Below are positions 15,709 to 25,340 of a stretch of DNA of 35,972 nucleotides, one piece after another; within the stretch, counting starts at the first letter, position 1, and each line of letters opens with the position of its first letter. The translations under genes were made by a program, and so were the position numbers. The notes under the pieces are model-generated. The model saw only the letters and a list, made by a program, of their open reading frames with translations. It did not search any database and was not told the DNA's origin. This DNA is from Enterococcus rivorum (GTDB lineage: Bacteria > Bacillota > Bacilli > Lactobacillales > Enterococcaceae): the NCBI RefSeq assembly GCF_001742285.1, contig NZ_MIEK01000030.1, positions 1-35,972 on the forward strand, given 5' to 3'.

Positions 15709-16810
15709 ATGGAAAATGCGGAAATCCGAAATATATTGGATGAAATGAATCAATCAATTACTAGCTTTAGGGGGTCTCTTTGACTTAGATCAATTGGAAG
15801 AAGCAATTGCAGAAGCGGAAAGCAGAATGTCAGAGCCTGGATTTTGGGATAATTCAGAAAAAGCACAAGCGCTAATTAATGAAACGAATGTTTTTAAAGA
15901 AAAATACCAGCAGTTTCATGAATTGGCTGATGAATTAGAAGAATTAGAAATCATGAATGAGTTACAACAAGAAGAGTTTGACTCGGATATTCAAAAAGAA
16001 TTAGAAGAGCAATTACTGATTTTGAAAGATAAATTAAGCATATATGAGTTATCTTTATTATTAAATGATCCTTATGATAAGAACAATGCAATTATCGAGT
16101 TACATCCTGGGGCTGGTGGAACGGAATCTCAAGATTGGGGAAGTATGCTTCTTCGAATGTATATTCGTTGGGCTGAAAATCATGGCTTTAAAGTTGAAAC
16201 GTTGGATTATCAGTCTGGAGATGAAGCTGGGATTAAAAGTGTTACTTTATTGATTTCAGGCTACAATGCTTATGGCTATTTAAAATCTGAAAAAGGAGTT
16301 CATCGTTTAGTGCGTATCTCTCCATTTGATTCTGCGAAGCGTCGTCATACTTCTTTTTGTTCAGTAGATGTTATGCCGGAATTGGATGAAACAATTGAAG
16401 TTGAAATTAATTCTGATGATTTAAAAATAGATACATATCGTGCTAGTGGAGCTGGTGGTCAGCATATCAATAAAACAGAATCTGCTGTTCGGATTACTCA
16501 TCTTCCTACAGGCACGGTTGTTGCTAGTCAAGCGCAACGCTCACAGTTAAAAAATAGAGAACAAGCCATGGGAATGTTGAAGGCTAAGCTTTATCAATTA
16601 GAAATGGAAAAGAAAGCACAAGAAGCAGCTAGCTTACGTGGCGATCAGATGGAAATTGGTTGGGGTTCTCAAATTCGTTCGTATGTATTTCACCCCTATT
16701 CAATGGTTAAAGATCACAGAACAAATTATGAAACTGGAAATGTGCAAGCCGTGATGGATGGAGATTTGGATGGATTCATTGATTCGTATTTAAAAATGCA
16801 GTTAAAGTAA
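15709..16810 (+). CDS. prfB: Peptide chain release factor 2 (with programmed +1 frameshift)
   Basis: Release factor 2 ends translation at UGA and UAA codons. The gene is read in two frames: 24 codons from ATG 15709 up to CTT, then an in-frame UGA (15781-15783); ribosomes skip one base and continue at GAC 15782, giving a 366-aa product. The stop-codon discriminator SPF is at about residues 204-206 and the catalytic GGQ at 249-251 ([15 protein letters not shown]). AAAGGA precedes the start. A naive reading would call only the second frame from an alternative TTG start at 15794 and lose the N terminus. Downstream genes are ftsE and ftsX, a common Firmicutes order. Confidence 0.97.
15769..15784 (+). 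promoter_or_regulatory. RF2 autoregulatory +1 frameshift site
   Basis: AGGGGG (15769-15774) is an internal Shine-Dalgarno-like element three bases before the slippery CTT-TGA-C (15778-15784). This is the conserved RF2 arrangement: when RF2 is scarce, the slow UGA lets the ribosome slip forward by one base and make more RF2. Confidence 0.96.
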
Positions 16811-16869
16811 CAGCTTCATGTAAATGAAATAAAACTGTAAACTGTTGAAAGAACGTTGAAACAAATTCA

Positions 16870-16878
16870 TGTTATAAT
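16870..16878 (+). promoter_or_regulatory. Extended -10 promoter of ftsEX
   Basis: TG (16870-16871), one base, then TATAAT (16873-16878): an extended -10 element that does not need a good -35. About 40 bases before the ftsE start. Confidence 0.6.
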
Positions 16879-16917
16879 AAGCAATATTCGAGAAATACAG
16901 AGATGGAGAGAAACCTC

Positions 16918-17604
16918 ATGATTGAAATGAAAGATGTAATGAAAAAGTATTCCAATGGAACAACCGCCATTAGAAATATTTCAATAGAAATCAACCAAGG
17001 TGAGTTCGTATATGTTGTAGGACCATCAGGTGCTGGTAAATCTACTTTTATTAAACTAATGTACAGAGAAGAAAAAGCGAGTAAGGGACGTCTGAAAGTT
17101 GCTGGACATGATTTAATTAAAATTAAAAACAGCGAAGTTCCTTATTTAAGAAGAGAAATCGGCATCGTTTTCCAAGATTACAAATTATTGACCAAAAAAA
17201 CGGTTTATGAAAATGTTGCTTATGCAATGCAAGTTATTGGGAAAAAGCCAAGGGAAATAAAGAAACGTGTGATGGAAGTTCTTGATCTTGTTGGTTTAAA
17301 ACATAAAGTTCGTGTTTTTCCAAGTGAATTATCTGGTGGAGAACAACAGCGTGTATCCATTGCTCGTGCAATCGTAAATACTCCGAAAGTTTTAATTGCA
17401 GATGAACCGACTGGAAACCTTGATCCAGAAAATTCTTGGGAAATTATGAAGTTATTGGATCGGATCAATGCGCAAGGAACAACTGTGGTAATGGCTACAC
17501 ATAATAGCACAATCGTAAATACGATCCGTCATCGTGTAATCGCTATTGAAAATGGACGAATTATTCGAGATCAAGCGGAAGGGGAATATGGCTACGATGA
17601 TTAG
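16918..17604 (+). CDS. ftsE: FtsE, cell-division ABC-type ATPase
   Basis: A 228-aa ATP-binding protein that with FtsX forms a divisome complex turning ATP hydrolysis into activation of peptidoglycan hydrolases at the septum. Walker A GPSGAGKS at residues 35-42, Q-loop FQDYK near 86, signature LSGGEQQR near 140, Walker B LIADEPTGNLD near 163, and the H-loop THN. I chose ATG 16918 behind GGAGAG with 7-nt spacing; the upstream ATG at 16903 overlaps that site and lacks its own. The end overlaps the start of ftsX, which implies coupled translation. Confidence 0.96.
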   Translation: MIEMKDVMKKYSNGTTAIRNISIEINQGEFVYVVGPSGAGKSTFIKLMYREEKASKGRLKVAGHDLIKIKNSEVPYLRREIGIVFQDYKLLTKKTVYENVAYAMQVIGKKPREIKKRVMEVLDLVGLKHKVRVFPSELSGGEQQRVSIARAIVNTPKVLIADEPTGNLDPENSWEIMKLLDRINAQGTTVVMATHNSTIVNTIRHRVIAIENGRIIRDQAEGEYGYDD

Positions 17605-18469
17605 ACACATTCTAGAAAGTATAAAAAGTTTAAAACGTAATGGTTGGATGACACTTGCATCTGCTAGTGCAGTAACGATCACTTTAGTATTAGTTGGAAT
17701 TTTCATGGCCGTTATCTTTAATGCAACAAAAATTGCCAAGGACGTTGAAAAAAACGTCACAGTTTCAGTTTTTGTTGATATTGGTAGCACTCAAGAAGAG
17801 TTGCAAACGTTAGAAAATGAATTAAATAAAATTCCTAAGGTTAAAACAATCTCTTACTCAAATCGGGATCAACAATTGGCTAAAATTCAAAAACAAATGG
17901 GTGATGCTTGGAACTTATTTGAAGGTGACAGTAATCCTTTGTATGATGTATTTTATGTTAGTGCAGATCAACCGTCAGATACAAAAGAAATTGCAGCTAA
18001 AGCTTCTAAACTGCCAACAGTCTTTAAAGCGGATTATGGCGGAGTTTCTTCTGATAAAATTTTCAAAATTGCAGGAACTATTCAAACATGGGGCGTTGGC
18101 GCTGCATTATTGTTAGTTTTTGTAGCAATTTTTCTAATTTCTAACACAATCAGAATTACAATTATCTCTCGTCAAAGAGAAATTCAAATTATGCGTTTAG
18201 TAGGTGCAAAAAATTCCTTTATTCGCTGGCCGTTCTTTTTAGAAGGGGCATGGATTGGATTAATTGGCGCGATTATTCCAATAGTTCTTTTTACTTTTGG
18301 CTATCAAAAAGCGTATACTTCGTTTAACCCAGAATTATTAAGATCCAACTATTCAATGTTGAAGCCAGATGAGTTTATCTGGAAAATGGATGTATTAATG
18401 ATTACAGTTGGAATGGTGATTGGTTCGTTGGGATCTGTTATCTCAATGCGTCGTTTCTTAAAAATATAA
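17588..18469 (+). CDS. ftsX: FtsX, cell-division ABC-type permease
   Basis: A 293-aa membrane partner of FtsE. A cytoplasmic amphipathic start (MIRHILESIKSLKRNGWMT) leads into the first membrane helix (about residues 25-50), a large extracellular loop of about 120 residues that in relatives contacts hydrolases such as PcsB/CwlO types, then three further helices ending at the C terminus (SLGSVISMRRFLKI). The start overlaps ftsE. ATG 17588 lies close behind GGAAGGGG; ATG 17597 is also possible (slightly long spacing) and would remove three residues. Monocistronic end is marked by a strong terminator. Confidence 0.94.
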   Translation: MATMIRHILESIKSLKRNGWMTLASASAVTITLVLVGIFMAVIFNATKIAKDVEKNVTVSVFVDIGSTQEELQTLENELNKIPKVKTISYSNRDQQLAKIQKQMGDAWNLFEGDSNPLYDVFYVSADQPSDTKEIAAKASKLPTVFKADYGGVSSDKIFKIAGTIQTWGVGAALLLVFVAIFLISNTIRITIISRQREIQIMRLVGAKNSFIRWPFFLEGAWIGLIGAIIPIVLFTFGYQKAYTSFNPELLRSNYSMLKPDEFIWKMDVLMITVGMVIGSLGSVISMRRFLKI

Positions 18470-18477
18470 TTCAAATG

Positions 18478-18506
18478 AAAGCAGACAATTTGTCTGCTTT
18501 TTCTTT
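18478..18506 (+). terminator. Intrinsic terminator after ftsX
   Basis: A perfect 10-bp stem AAAGCAGACA (18478-18487) with TGTCTGCTTT (18491-18500), 3-nt loop, T-rich tail. Confidence 0.9.
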
Positions 18507-18566
18507 ACTTATACGGACAAATTCGATATTCTTTAAACATGGAGTGGAAAGAATTGAGGTGGGGGT

Positions 18567-20015
18567 ATGCAATTTTTGATGGATAATTTGTTTTTTATTA
18601 TTGTGATTGCGAATATTCTTTTATCATTGATTATTATTTTTAGAGAGAGAAAACAGACAGCACAGACATGGTCATGGCTATTAGTTTTGATGTTTATTCC
18701 TGTGTTAGGATTTATTCTATACATATTTTTTGGTCGAGGAATTTCAAAAGACAAGATTTTTGATTTGAAAATGCAAGCTAAAATAGGTATGAATGCCGAA
18801 ATTGAAAGAGAACGAAATTCTTTATTAAGGGGACTATATCCTCATCCACCAACAGGGGAAGTTGAATCTAAACAACTAATCTACATGTTGACGATATTTG
18901 GTAGCTCATTATATACGACAAAGAATGAAATTAAGCTTTATATGGATGGAAGAGAAAAGTTTGATGGACTTATTGAAGACATTCGTGCTGCAAAAGACCA
19001 TATCCATATGGAGTATTATATTTACCGTGGAGATACTTTAGGAATTGAGCTTCGGAATGAATTGATTGCTGCAGCTAAAAGGGGTGTCAGTATAAAGCTA
19101 CTTTTGGATGCCTGGGGCTCAACGCAAGTTAACATGAAGTTTTTTGAAGACTTGAAAAAAGCAGGTGGAGAAGTCGCGTTCTTTTTCCCGCTATTTGTAC
19201 CATATCTAAATCCACGAATCAACTATCGCAACCATCGTAAAATTGTAGTAATAGACGGCGCAGTTGGTTATACAGGTGGATTTAATGTTGGAGATGAGTA
19301 TTTAGGCAACGTGAAGAAGTTTGGTTATTGGAGGGACAATCACTTAAGGATTCATGGTGAAGCCGTATATAGCTTACAGAATCGTTTTTTAATGGACTGG
19401 AACTCTCAACATACTGATGAATTAAGCTATGACGAAAAATATTTTCCTCCGATTAGAGCAACGGGTAACAAAGCGGTTCAAGTAGTGACGAGTGGCCCAG
19501 ATTCCGAACATGAACAAATAAAAATGACCTATTTAAAAATGATTTCCATCGCCAAAAAAGAAATTTTAATTCAAACACCTTACTATATTCCTGATGAGTC
19601 CATTCATGAAGCGCTAAAACTTGCGTTACTTTCAGGAGTGAAGGTTAGAATTCAAATTCCCAATAAACCGGACCATATTTTAGTCTATTGGGCAACCTAT
19701 TCTTTTGCTGCTGAGTTATTAGAGTATGGAGCGATTATTGAAACCTATGAAAAAGGATTTATGCATGCCAAAACAATGATTATTGACAGTGGAATTGTTT
19801 CTGTTGGTTCAGCTAATATAGATGTCCGATCATTTAGACTGGATTTTGAAGTGAATACGATTATTTACGATCAGGAATTCTCTAAACAAGTCAGAACAGC
19901 TTTTTATGAAGATGCTCAAGTTTCTGAACGATTAACAGAAGAAAAATATCTAAATAGAGGAATAATTATCAAGCTAAAAGAAGGCTTGGCTCGATTAATT
20001 TCTCCGTTGCTGTAA
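18567..20015 (+). CDS. cls: Cardiolipin synthase
   Basis: A 482-aa phospholipase D-superfamily enzyme that joins two phosphatidylglycerols to make cardiolipin in the cytoplasmic membrane. Two N-terminal membrane helices (about residues 5-25 and 35-57, ending YIFFGRG) precede two HKD catalytic motifs: HRKIVVIDG near 221 followed by GYTGGFNVGDEYLG, and HAKTMIIDSG near 399 followed by VGSANIDVRS. Length and order are typical. GAGGTGGGGG directly precedes the ATG. It stands alone between two terminators. In enterococci, cls mutations accompany daptomycin resistance, and here it lies a few genes from liaXYZ. More than one cls gene per genome is common, so I do not number it. Confidence 0.95.
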   Translation: MQFLMDNLFFIIVIANILLSLIIIFRERKQTAQTWSWLLVLMFIPVLGFILYIFFGRGISKDKIFDLKMQAKIGMNAEIERERNSLLRGLYPHPPTGEVESKQLIYMLTIFGSSLYTTKNEIKLYMDGREKFDGLIEDIRAAKDHIHMEYYIYRGDTLGIELRNELIAAAKRGVSIKLLLDAWGSTQVNMKFFEDLKKAGGEVAFFFPLFVPYLNPRINYRNHRKIVVIDGAVGYTGGFNVGDEYLGNVKKFGYWRDNHLRIHGEAVYSLQNRFLMDWNSQHTDELSYDEKYFPPIRATGNKAVQVVTSGPDSEHEQIKMTYLKMISIAKKEILIQTPYYIPDESIHEALKLALLSGVKVRIQIPNKPDHILVYWATYSFAAELLEYGAIIETYEKGFMHAKTMIIDSGIVSVGSANIDVRSFRLDFEVNTIIYDQEFSKQVRTAFYEDAQVSERLTEEKYLNRGIIIKLKEGLARLISPLL

Positions 20016-20025
20016 TTTTTGCAGA

Positions 20026-20064
20026 AGATAAAGCGAATTTTTGGACTCGTTTTGTCTTTTTTTT
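20026..20064 (+). terminator. Intrinsic terminator after cls
   Basis: An 11-bp stem with two G-T pairs (20026-20036 with 20047-20057), then a run of eight T. Confidence 0.82.
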
Positions 20065-20125
20065 GTTATTTTATTCCATATTTTGGAAAAAATAATCATT
20101 TCTGATTTTCATCTGAAATAGTTAA

Positions 20126-20134
20126 TGTTAAAAT
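20126..20134 (+). promoter_or_regulatory. Possible extended -10 promoter of pstS
   Basis: TG (20126-20127), one base, TAAAAT (20129-20134), 36 bases before the pstS start. No convincing -35 is seen, and no clear PhoP box precedes pstS. Confidence 0.45.
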
Positions 20135-20170
20135 GAATTGATTGAATTGAGTTGGAGGTTTAAAAAATAG

Positions 20171-21025
20171 ATGAAGAAAAAAATGTTATTATTTATTAGT
20201 TTAGTTAGTGTGGTACTATTTTCAGGTTGTGCGAAATGGATTGATCGTGGAGAATCCATTACAGCGGTAGGATCATCTGCGCTTCAACCGCTTGTTGAAA
20301 CAGCAAGTGAAGAATTTCAAAGCCAAAATCCAGGGCGATTTATTAATGTTCAAGGTGGCGGTAGCGGTACAGGATTAAGCCAAGTCCAATCTGGGGCTGT
20401 AGACATTGGAAATTCTGATTTATTTGCAGAAGAAAAATCAGGGATTGATGCCAGTAAATTAGTGGATCATAGAGTTGCTGTCGTAGGTATTACCCCTATA
20501 GTGAATAAAGGAATTGGGGTTTCAGATATTTCGATGGAAAATCTTCGTAAAATCTTTTTAGGGGAAATAACAAACTGGAAAGAATTAGGCGGAAATGACC
20601 TTAAAATTATTTTGCTTAATCGGGCTGCTGGAAGTGGAACGCGTGCTACTTTTGAAAAATGGGTGTTAGATGGTAAAACAGCAATTCAAGCGCAAGAACA
20701 AGATTCTAGTGGAATGGTTCGTTCGATTGTAGCAGATACTCCGGGAGCAATTAGCTATACTGCATTTTCTTATGTAACTAAAGATATAAACACGCTAAGC
20801 ATTGATGGTGTTCAACCCACCGATAAGAACGTAACAACCAATAAATGGATTATTTGGTCCTATGAACATATGTATACGTTAGGCGAACCCAAGGATTTAA
20901 CACGTGAATTTTTAGAATTCATGTTGTCAGATGAAGTTCAAAATAATATTATTGGTCAGTTAGGATATATCCCTGTTTCTAAAATGCAAGTAGAAAGAGA
21001 TTGGCAAGGAAATTTAATTAAATAG
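20171..21025 (+). CDS. pstS: PstS, phosphate-binding lipoprotein
   Basis: A 284-aa substrate-binding protein of the high-affinity phosphate ABC importer. It has a lipoprotein signal peptide with lipobox LFSGC, lipidated at Cys20, which anchors it outside the membrane. The mature part shows phosphate-binding features: AVGSSALQPLVE, GGGSGTGLSQVQSG, and RAAGSGTRATFEKWV. GGAGG lies upstream. It heads the pst cluster; a 191-base gap with a PhoP-box-like array separates it from pstC, so the transporter genes may have a second promoter. Lgt, the enzyme that would lipidate it, is encoded later in this window. Confidence 0.96.
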   Translation: MKKKMLLFISLVSVVLFSGCAKWIDRGESITAVGSSALQPLVETASEEFQSQNPGRFINVQGGGSGTGLSQVQSGAVDIGNSDLFAEEKSGIDASKLVDHRVAVVGITPIVNKGIGVSDISMENLRKIFLGEITNWKELGGNDLKIILLNRAAGSGTRATFEKWVLDGKTAIQAQEQDSSGMVRSIVADTPGAISYTAFSYVTKDINTLSIDGVQPTDKNVTTNKWIIWSYEHMYTLGEPKDLTREFLEFMLSDEVQNNIIGQLGYIPVSKMQVERDWQGNLIK

Positions 21026-21030
21026 GCATC

Positions 21031-21067
21031 TTTACACAAAATTTACAAACTTAACAAAACATTTACA
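21031..21067 (+). promoter_or_regulatory. PhoP-box-like repeat array upstream of pstC
   Basis: Four direct hexamers on one strand: TTTACA at 21031-21036, TTTACA at 21042-21047, TTAACA at 21051-21056 and TTTACA at 21062-21067, starting 11, 9 and 11 bases apart. The Gram-positive PhoP response regulator binds TT(A/T)ACA repeats at about 11-bp period. The remaining gap to pstC (21068-21216) is AT-rich; TATATA (21182-21187) is a possible -10 element, but I cannot place a firm promoter. Confidence 0.7.
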
Positions 21068-21216
21068 TGTTATTAAAAGCAAATTGTTTTTTTTGAAGTA
21101 GACTTAGATTTAGTGGTTAGAGCAGATTAGTTTTTTGTGAATAAACCATATAAAGTTTTTAGTTACTTACAACCTTTTTACTATATAGGGTGTTCTTATT
21201 TTGAGGAGGAGTTTTC

Positions 21217-22137
21217 TTGGAAGATGTACAGAAAGAGCTGTTAACAAAATCGAAGCGAGCAAAAATGGAACAAAGAGGAAAATTCATTAGTTTCATGTGT
21301 ATTGCCCTGATTGTGTTAGTTGTTTTATCAATATTTTATTTTGTAGCAAGCAAAGGTTTGGCAACATTTTTCGTCAATAAAATTAATGTATTCGATTTTT
21401 TATTTGGTTCAACCTGGAATCCTAGTGAAATTGGTTCGAATGGCAAGCCCATGGTTGGTGCTTTGCCGATGATTGCAGGTTCATTTATCGTAACATTTTT
21501 GTCGGCTATTATTGCGACTCCTTTTGCGATTGGGGCAGCAGTATTTATGACAGAGATATCGCCTAAAAAAGGATCAAAAATTTTACAACCTGTCATTGAG
21601 CTTCTTGTTGGTATTCCGTCAGTTGTTTATGGATTTATTGGTTTAACAGTGATTGTGCCATTTATTCGTTCAATATTTGGAGGCACTGGTTTTGGGATTT
21701 TGGCAGGGACTTTTGTCCTATTTGTAATGATTTTGCCAACAGTTACTACGATGACAGTAGATGCTTTAAAATCAGTACCCCGCCATTACCGAGAAGCTTC
21801 CCTTGCTTTAGGTGCGACTCGTTGGCAAACAATCTATAAAGTTGTTTTAAGAGCAGCTGTTCCTGGGATTTTAACAGCAGTTGTTTTTGGGATGGCGCGA
21901 GCATTTGGAGAGGCTTTAGCCATTCAAATGGTTATCGGAAACGCAGCAATTATGCCTAATAGCTTAATTACGCCTGCGTCTACACTTACAAGTATCTTAA
22001 CCATGGGAATTGGGAATACGATTATGGGAACTGTAGAAAATAATGTTTTATGGTCATTAGCACTCATTCTGCTGTTAATGTCATTATTCTTTAACATTGT
22101 TATTCGGATTATTGGTAGGAAAGGAGCCTTGAAATAA
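21217..22137 (+). CDS. pstC: PstC, phosphate ABC transporter permease
   Basis: A 306-aa permease with about six membrane helices. A cytoplasmic basic N terminus is followed by a first helix (about 27-47), and the conserved permease loop EASLALGATRWQTIYKVVLR sits near residues 190-210. It pairs with PstA to form the phosphate channel. The start is TTG at 21217: GAGGAGGAG (21203-21211) lies five bases before it, while the first in-frame ATG, 16 codons later, has no ribosome binding site. The stop overlaps the pstA start by one base. Confidence 0.95.
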   Translation: MEDVQKELLTKSKRAKMEQRGKFISFMCIALIVLVVLSIFYFVASKGLATFFVNKINVFDFLFGSTWNPSEIGSNGKPMVGALPMIAGSFIVTFLSAIIATPFAIGAAVFMTEISPKKGSKILQPVIELLVGIPSVVYGFIGLTVIVPFIRSIFGGTGFGILAGTFVLFVMILPTVTTMTVDALKSVPRHYREASLALGATRWQTIYKVVLRAAVPGILTAVVFGMARAFGEALAIQMVIGNAAIMPNSLITPASTLTSILTMGIGNTIMGTVENNVLWSLALILLLMSLFFNIVIRIIGRKGALK

Positions 22138-23021
22138 TGAATGCAAAGAAAGTCGATAAAATTGCAACGGGTATCTTATATACGGTTGCAGGAATCATTG
22201 TGCTAATTTTAGCTTCTTTACTACTATACATCCTAGTAAGAGGGGTTCCTCATATTTCTTGGAAATTTTTAACTACTCCATCTAAAGCTTATCAAGCTGG
22301 TGGAGGAATAGGCATTCAATTGTTCAACTCTCTGTACCTGTTACTGATTACAATGTTGATTAGTTTTCCCATTTCATTAGGAGCGGGAATCTATCTTTCT
22401 GAATATGCAAAGAAAAATTGGGTAACAGATGTCATTCGCACGTCAATCGAGATTTTAAGCTCATTACCGTCAGTTGTTGTCGGGCTATTCGGATTTTTAT
22501 TGTTTGTTATCCAAATGGGCTATGGATTCTCCATTATCTCAGGTGCCTTAGCGTTGACCTTTTTCAACTTACCATTATTGACTAGAAATGTAGAAGAATC
22601 ATTGAAAGCCGTTCATTACACGCAACGTGAAGCAGGCTTATCACTTGGACTTTCTCGTTGGGAAACGGTGAAAAAAGTAGTAGTTCCGGAAGCTTTACCT
22701 GGAATTTTAACAGGGGTAATTTTAAGTTCTGGAAGAATTTTTGGTGAAGCAGCAGCCTTGATTTATACAGCCGGCCAAAGTGCACCAGCATTAGATTTTA
22801 GTAATTGGAATCCATTAAGTGTTTCAAGTCCAATCAGTATTTTCCGCCAAGCTGAAACATTAGCAGTTCACATTTGGAAAATCAATACGGAAGGAACAAT
22901 GCCAGACGGTGCTGCAGTTTCTGCAGGGGCTTCTGCCGTTTTAATCTTAGTTGTTTTACTATTTAATTTCGGTGCTCGATTTATCGGGAACAGACTGTAC
23001 AAAAGAATGACATCAGCCTAA
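22137..23021 (+). CDS. pstA: PstA, phosphate ABC transporter permease
   Basis: A 294-aa permease partner of PstC with about six membrane helices. It has the coupling-loop motif [20 protein letters not shown] near residues 163-182 that contacts the PstB ATPase, and the expected [13 protein letters not shown] segment. Translation is coupled to pstC: its ATG shares one base with the pstC stop and AGGAAAGGAG lies inside the end of pstC. Sequence and length are typical. Confidence 0.95.
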   Translation: MNAKKVDKIATGILYTVAGIIVLILASLLLYILVRGVPHISWKFLTTPSKAYQAGGGIGIQLFNSLYLLLITMLISFPISLGAGIYLSEYAKKNWVTDVIRTSIEILSSLPSVVVGLFGFLLFVIQMGYGFSIISGALALTFFNLPLLTRNVEESLKAVHYTQREAGLSLGLSRWETVKKVVVPEALPGILTGVILSSGRIFGEAAALIYTAGQSAPALDFSNWNPLSVSSPISIFRQAETLAVHIWKINTEGTMPDGAAVSAGASAVLILVVLLFNFGARFIGNRLYKRMTSA

Positions 23022-23037
23022 TGTTAGGGGAATCAGA

Positions 23038-23838
23038 ATGGAAAAGTATAACTTTAATGAAACAAACATAATTAAAATGCCAGAACCAATTGCCCTTCAC
23101 ACCGAAGACTTACATGTGTGGTATGGAGAAAATGAAGCCATCAAGGGAGTTGATTTAGAATTTGAAAAAAATAAAATCACTGCTTTAATCGGACCTTCTG
23201 GATGTGGCAAATCAACCTACTTGCGTTCATTGAATCGAATGAATGATGGCATCGCTAATACAAAAATCACTGGGAAAATCATGTATAAAGGGGTCGACGT
23301 AAATACAAAAGAAGTTGATGTTTATGAGATGCGTAAACGTATAGGAATGGTTTTTCAAAGACCCAATCCATTTAGTAAATCAATTTATGAAAACATTACT
23401 TTTGCGTTGAAACAGCATGGCGAGAAAGATAAAAAGAAATTAGATGAAATCGTAGAAACTAGCTTGAAACAAGCCGCTTTGTGGGATCAAGTAAAAGATA
23501 ACCTAGATAAAAGTGCCATTGCTTTGTCTGGCGGTCAGCAACAACGACTATGCATTGCTCGTGCGATTGCAATGAAACCAGACATTCTATTACTAGATGA
23601 GCCAGCAAGTGCTCTTGATCCAATTTCAACAGGGAAAGTAGAAGAAACATTAGTAAATTTAAAAGATGACTACTCAATCATTATAGTTACTCATAATATG
23701 CAGCAAGCCGCTCGTATTAGTGATTACACAGCATTCTTTTATCTTGGAAAAGTAATTGAATATGATGAGACAAGAAAAATCTTTACACGACCAAAAATTC
23801 AAGCGACAGAAGATTACGTTTCTGGGCATTTTGGTTAG
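23038..23838 (+). CDS. pstB: PstB, phosphate ABC transporter ATPase (first copy)
   Basis: A 266-aa ATPase. Walker A GPSGCGKS at residues 52-59, Q-loop FQRPNPF near 110, signature LSGGQQQR near 163, Walker [12 protein letters not shown] near 184 and THN H-loop. The N terminus carries about 17 extra residues compared with the second copy. AGGGGA precedes the ATG, 16 bases after pstA. Two pstB genes in tandem are common in Lactobacillales; the two here are clearly diverged, so this is an old duplication rather than an assembly error. Confidence 0.95.
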   Translation: MEKYNFNETNIIKMPEPIALHTEDLHVWYGENEAIKGVDLEFEKNKITALIGPSGCGKSTYLRSLNRMNDGIANTKITGKIMYKGVDVNTKEVDVYEMRKRIGMVFQRPNPFSKSIYENITFALKQHGEKDKKKLDEIVETSLKQAALWDQVKDNLDKSAIALSGGQQQRLCIARAIAMKPDILLLDEPASALDPISTGKVEETLVNLKDDYSIIIVTHNMQQAARISDYTAFFYLGKVIEYDETRKIFTRPKIQATEDYVSGHFG

Positions 23839-23848
23839 GAGGAGTAAG

Positions 23849-24607
23849 ATGACAAAAGAAATAATTGCATCCAAAGATTTACATCTGTATTATGGAAAAA
23901 AAGAAGCGCTAAAAGGAATTGATTTGTCTATCAATCAAGGAGAAATTACAGCAATGATTGGGCCATCAGGTTGTGGCAAGTCTACTTACTTACGTTCATT
24001 GAATCGGATGAATGACTTGATTCCTAATGTAACAATTACTGGAAGTGTTGTTTACAAGGGGAAAGATATCTATGGGCCAAAGACCGATACGGTGGATCTC
24101 CGCAAAGAAATTGGGATGGTTTTCCAGCAACCGAATCCGTTTCCTTTTTCGATTTATGAAAATGTAATCTATGGGTTAAGGCTTAAAGGCGAAAAAAACA
24201 AACAAGTATTAGATGAAGCGGTTGAAAAGAGTTTGAAAGCAGCTTCTGTTTGGGAAGATGTTAAAGACAAACTACACAAGAGTGCCTTATCTTTATCTGG
24301 CGGACAACAACAACGAGTTTGTATCGCTCGAGTTTTAGCTGTAGATCCACAAATTATTTTGTTAGATGAACCAACTAGTGCCTTAGACCCTATTTCAAGT
24401 GGTCAAATCGAAAGCATGCTTTTGACATTAAAGGAAAAATACACAATGATTATGGTGACACATAATATGTCTCAAGCATCAAGAATTTCTGATAAAACGG
24501 CTTTCTTTTTACAGGGAGAATTGATAGAATTTAATGATACGAAGAAAATATTCTTAAATCCAAAACAAAAACAGACAGAAGACTACATTTCTGGAAAATT
24601 CGGATAA
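23849..24607 (+). CDS. pstB: PstB, phosphate ABC transporter ATPase (second copy)
   Basis: A 252-aa paralogue of the preceding ATPase. Walker A GPSGCGKS at residues 38-45, [15 protein letters not shown], signature LSGGQQQR near 148, Walker [12 protein letters not shown] near 170. Start at ATG 23849, six bases after a perfect AGGAGG that overlaps the previous stop; a longer frame opening at 23756 inside the first pstB is ignored. Whether the two ATPases form a heterodimer or serve alternately cannot be read from the sequence. Confidence 0.95.
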   Translation: MTKEIIASKDLHLYYGKKEALKGIDLSINQGEITAMIGPSGCGKSTYLRSLNRMNDLIPNVTITGSVVYKGKDIYGPKTDTVDLRKEIGMVFQQPNPFPFSIYENVIYGLRLKGEKNKQVLDEAVEKSLKAASVWEDVKDKLHKSALSLSGGQQQRVCIARVLAVDPQIILLDEPTSALDPISSGQIESMLLTLKEKYTMIMVTHNMSQASRISDKTAFFLQGELIEFNDTKKIFLNPKQKQTEDYISGKFG

Positions 24608-24631
24608 TTTTAATTAAAGGGAGGAAACCCA

Positions 24632-25303
24632 ATGTTGCGCAGTCAGTTTGAAGAAGAACTATTAAATTTGCATAATCAATTTTACGAAATGGGTATGATG
24701 GTCAGCAGTGCTGTTCATAAGTCTGTTAGATCATATATTAATCATGATAAAAAACTAGCTCAAGAAGTAATTGATAGAGATGTTGAAATCAATAATATGG
24801 AAGTTAACTTAGAGAAAAAGAGTTTTGAAATGATTGCTTTACAACAACCAGTGACAACTGACTTACGGATGATTATCACGGTCATGAAAGCAAGTTCTGA
24901 TTTAGAAAGAATGGCTGATCATGCTGTTTCAATTGGTAAATCAACGATTCGCTTAAAAGGTGAAACGAGAATTCCAGAAATAGAAAAAGAAATTTCAGAC
25001 ATGTCAGACTATGTTAAGAAAATGGTTGATAACGTGTTGATTGCCTATGTAAAAACAGATCAAAAAGATGCTAAAATGATTGCAAAGATGGACGATCGAG
25101 TGAATGATTACTTCAATAGTATTTACAAACACTCTGTTGCAAGTATGCAATCAGATCCTGAAACAGTTATTAGTGGAACGGATTATTTACATGTAGCTAC
25201 TTATTTAGAGAGAATTGCTGATTATGTTACCAATATTTGTGAATGGATTGTTTACCTTGCAACTGGTAAGATTACAGAATTAAATTCCAACCAGGACGAG
25301 TAA
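24632..25303 (+). CDS. phoU: PhoU, phosphate signalling protein
   Basis: A 223-aa all-helical protein made of two PhoU repeats (about residues 15-105 and 118-210), each with the metal-binding acidic motif style seen in the family (SDLERMADHAVSIG and ATYLERIADYVTNIC). PhoU links the Pst transporter to the PhoR sensor and restrains phosphate uptake when phosphate is sufficient. It is the last gene of the pst operon, 24 bases after pstB, with GGGAGG ahead of the ATG and a terminator after it. The phoPR genes are not in this window. Confidence 0.96.
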   Translation: MLRSQFEEELLNLHNQFYEMGMMVSSAVHKSVRSYINHDKKLAQEVIDRDVEINNMEVNLEKKSFEMIALQQPVTTDLRMIITVMKASSDLERMADHAVSIGKSTIRLKGETRIPEIEKEISDMSDYVKKMVDNVLIAYVKTDQKDAKMIAKMDDRVNDYFNSIYKHSVASMQSDPETVISGTDYLHVATYLERIADYVTNICEWIVYLATGKITELNSNQDE

Positions 25304-25340
25304 GACGTTAGATAATTAGTGATAAGAAATATTAAAAGTA

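Noticed and set aside
15781-15783. In-frame UGA making prfB look like a pseudogene
   Set aside because: The canonical RF2 frameshift cassette surrounds it; the gene is intact.
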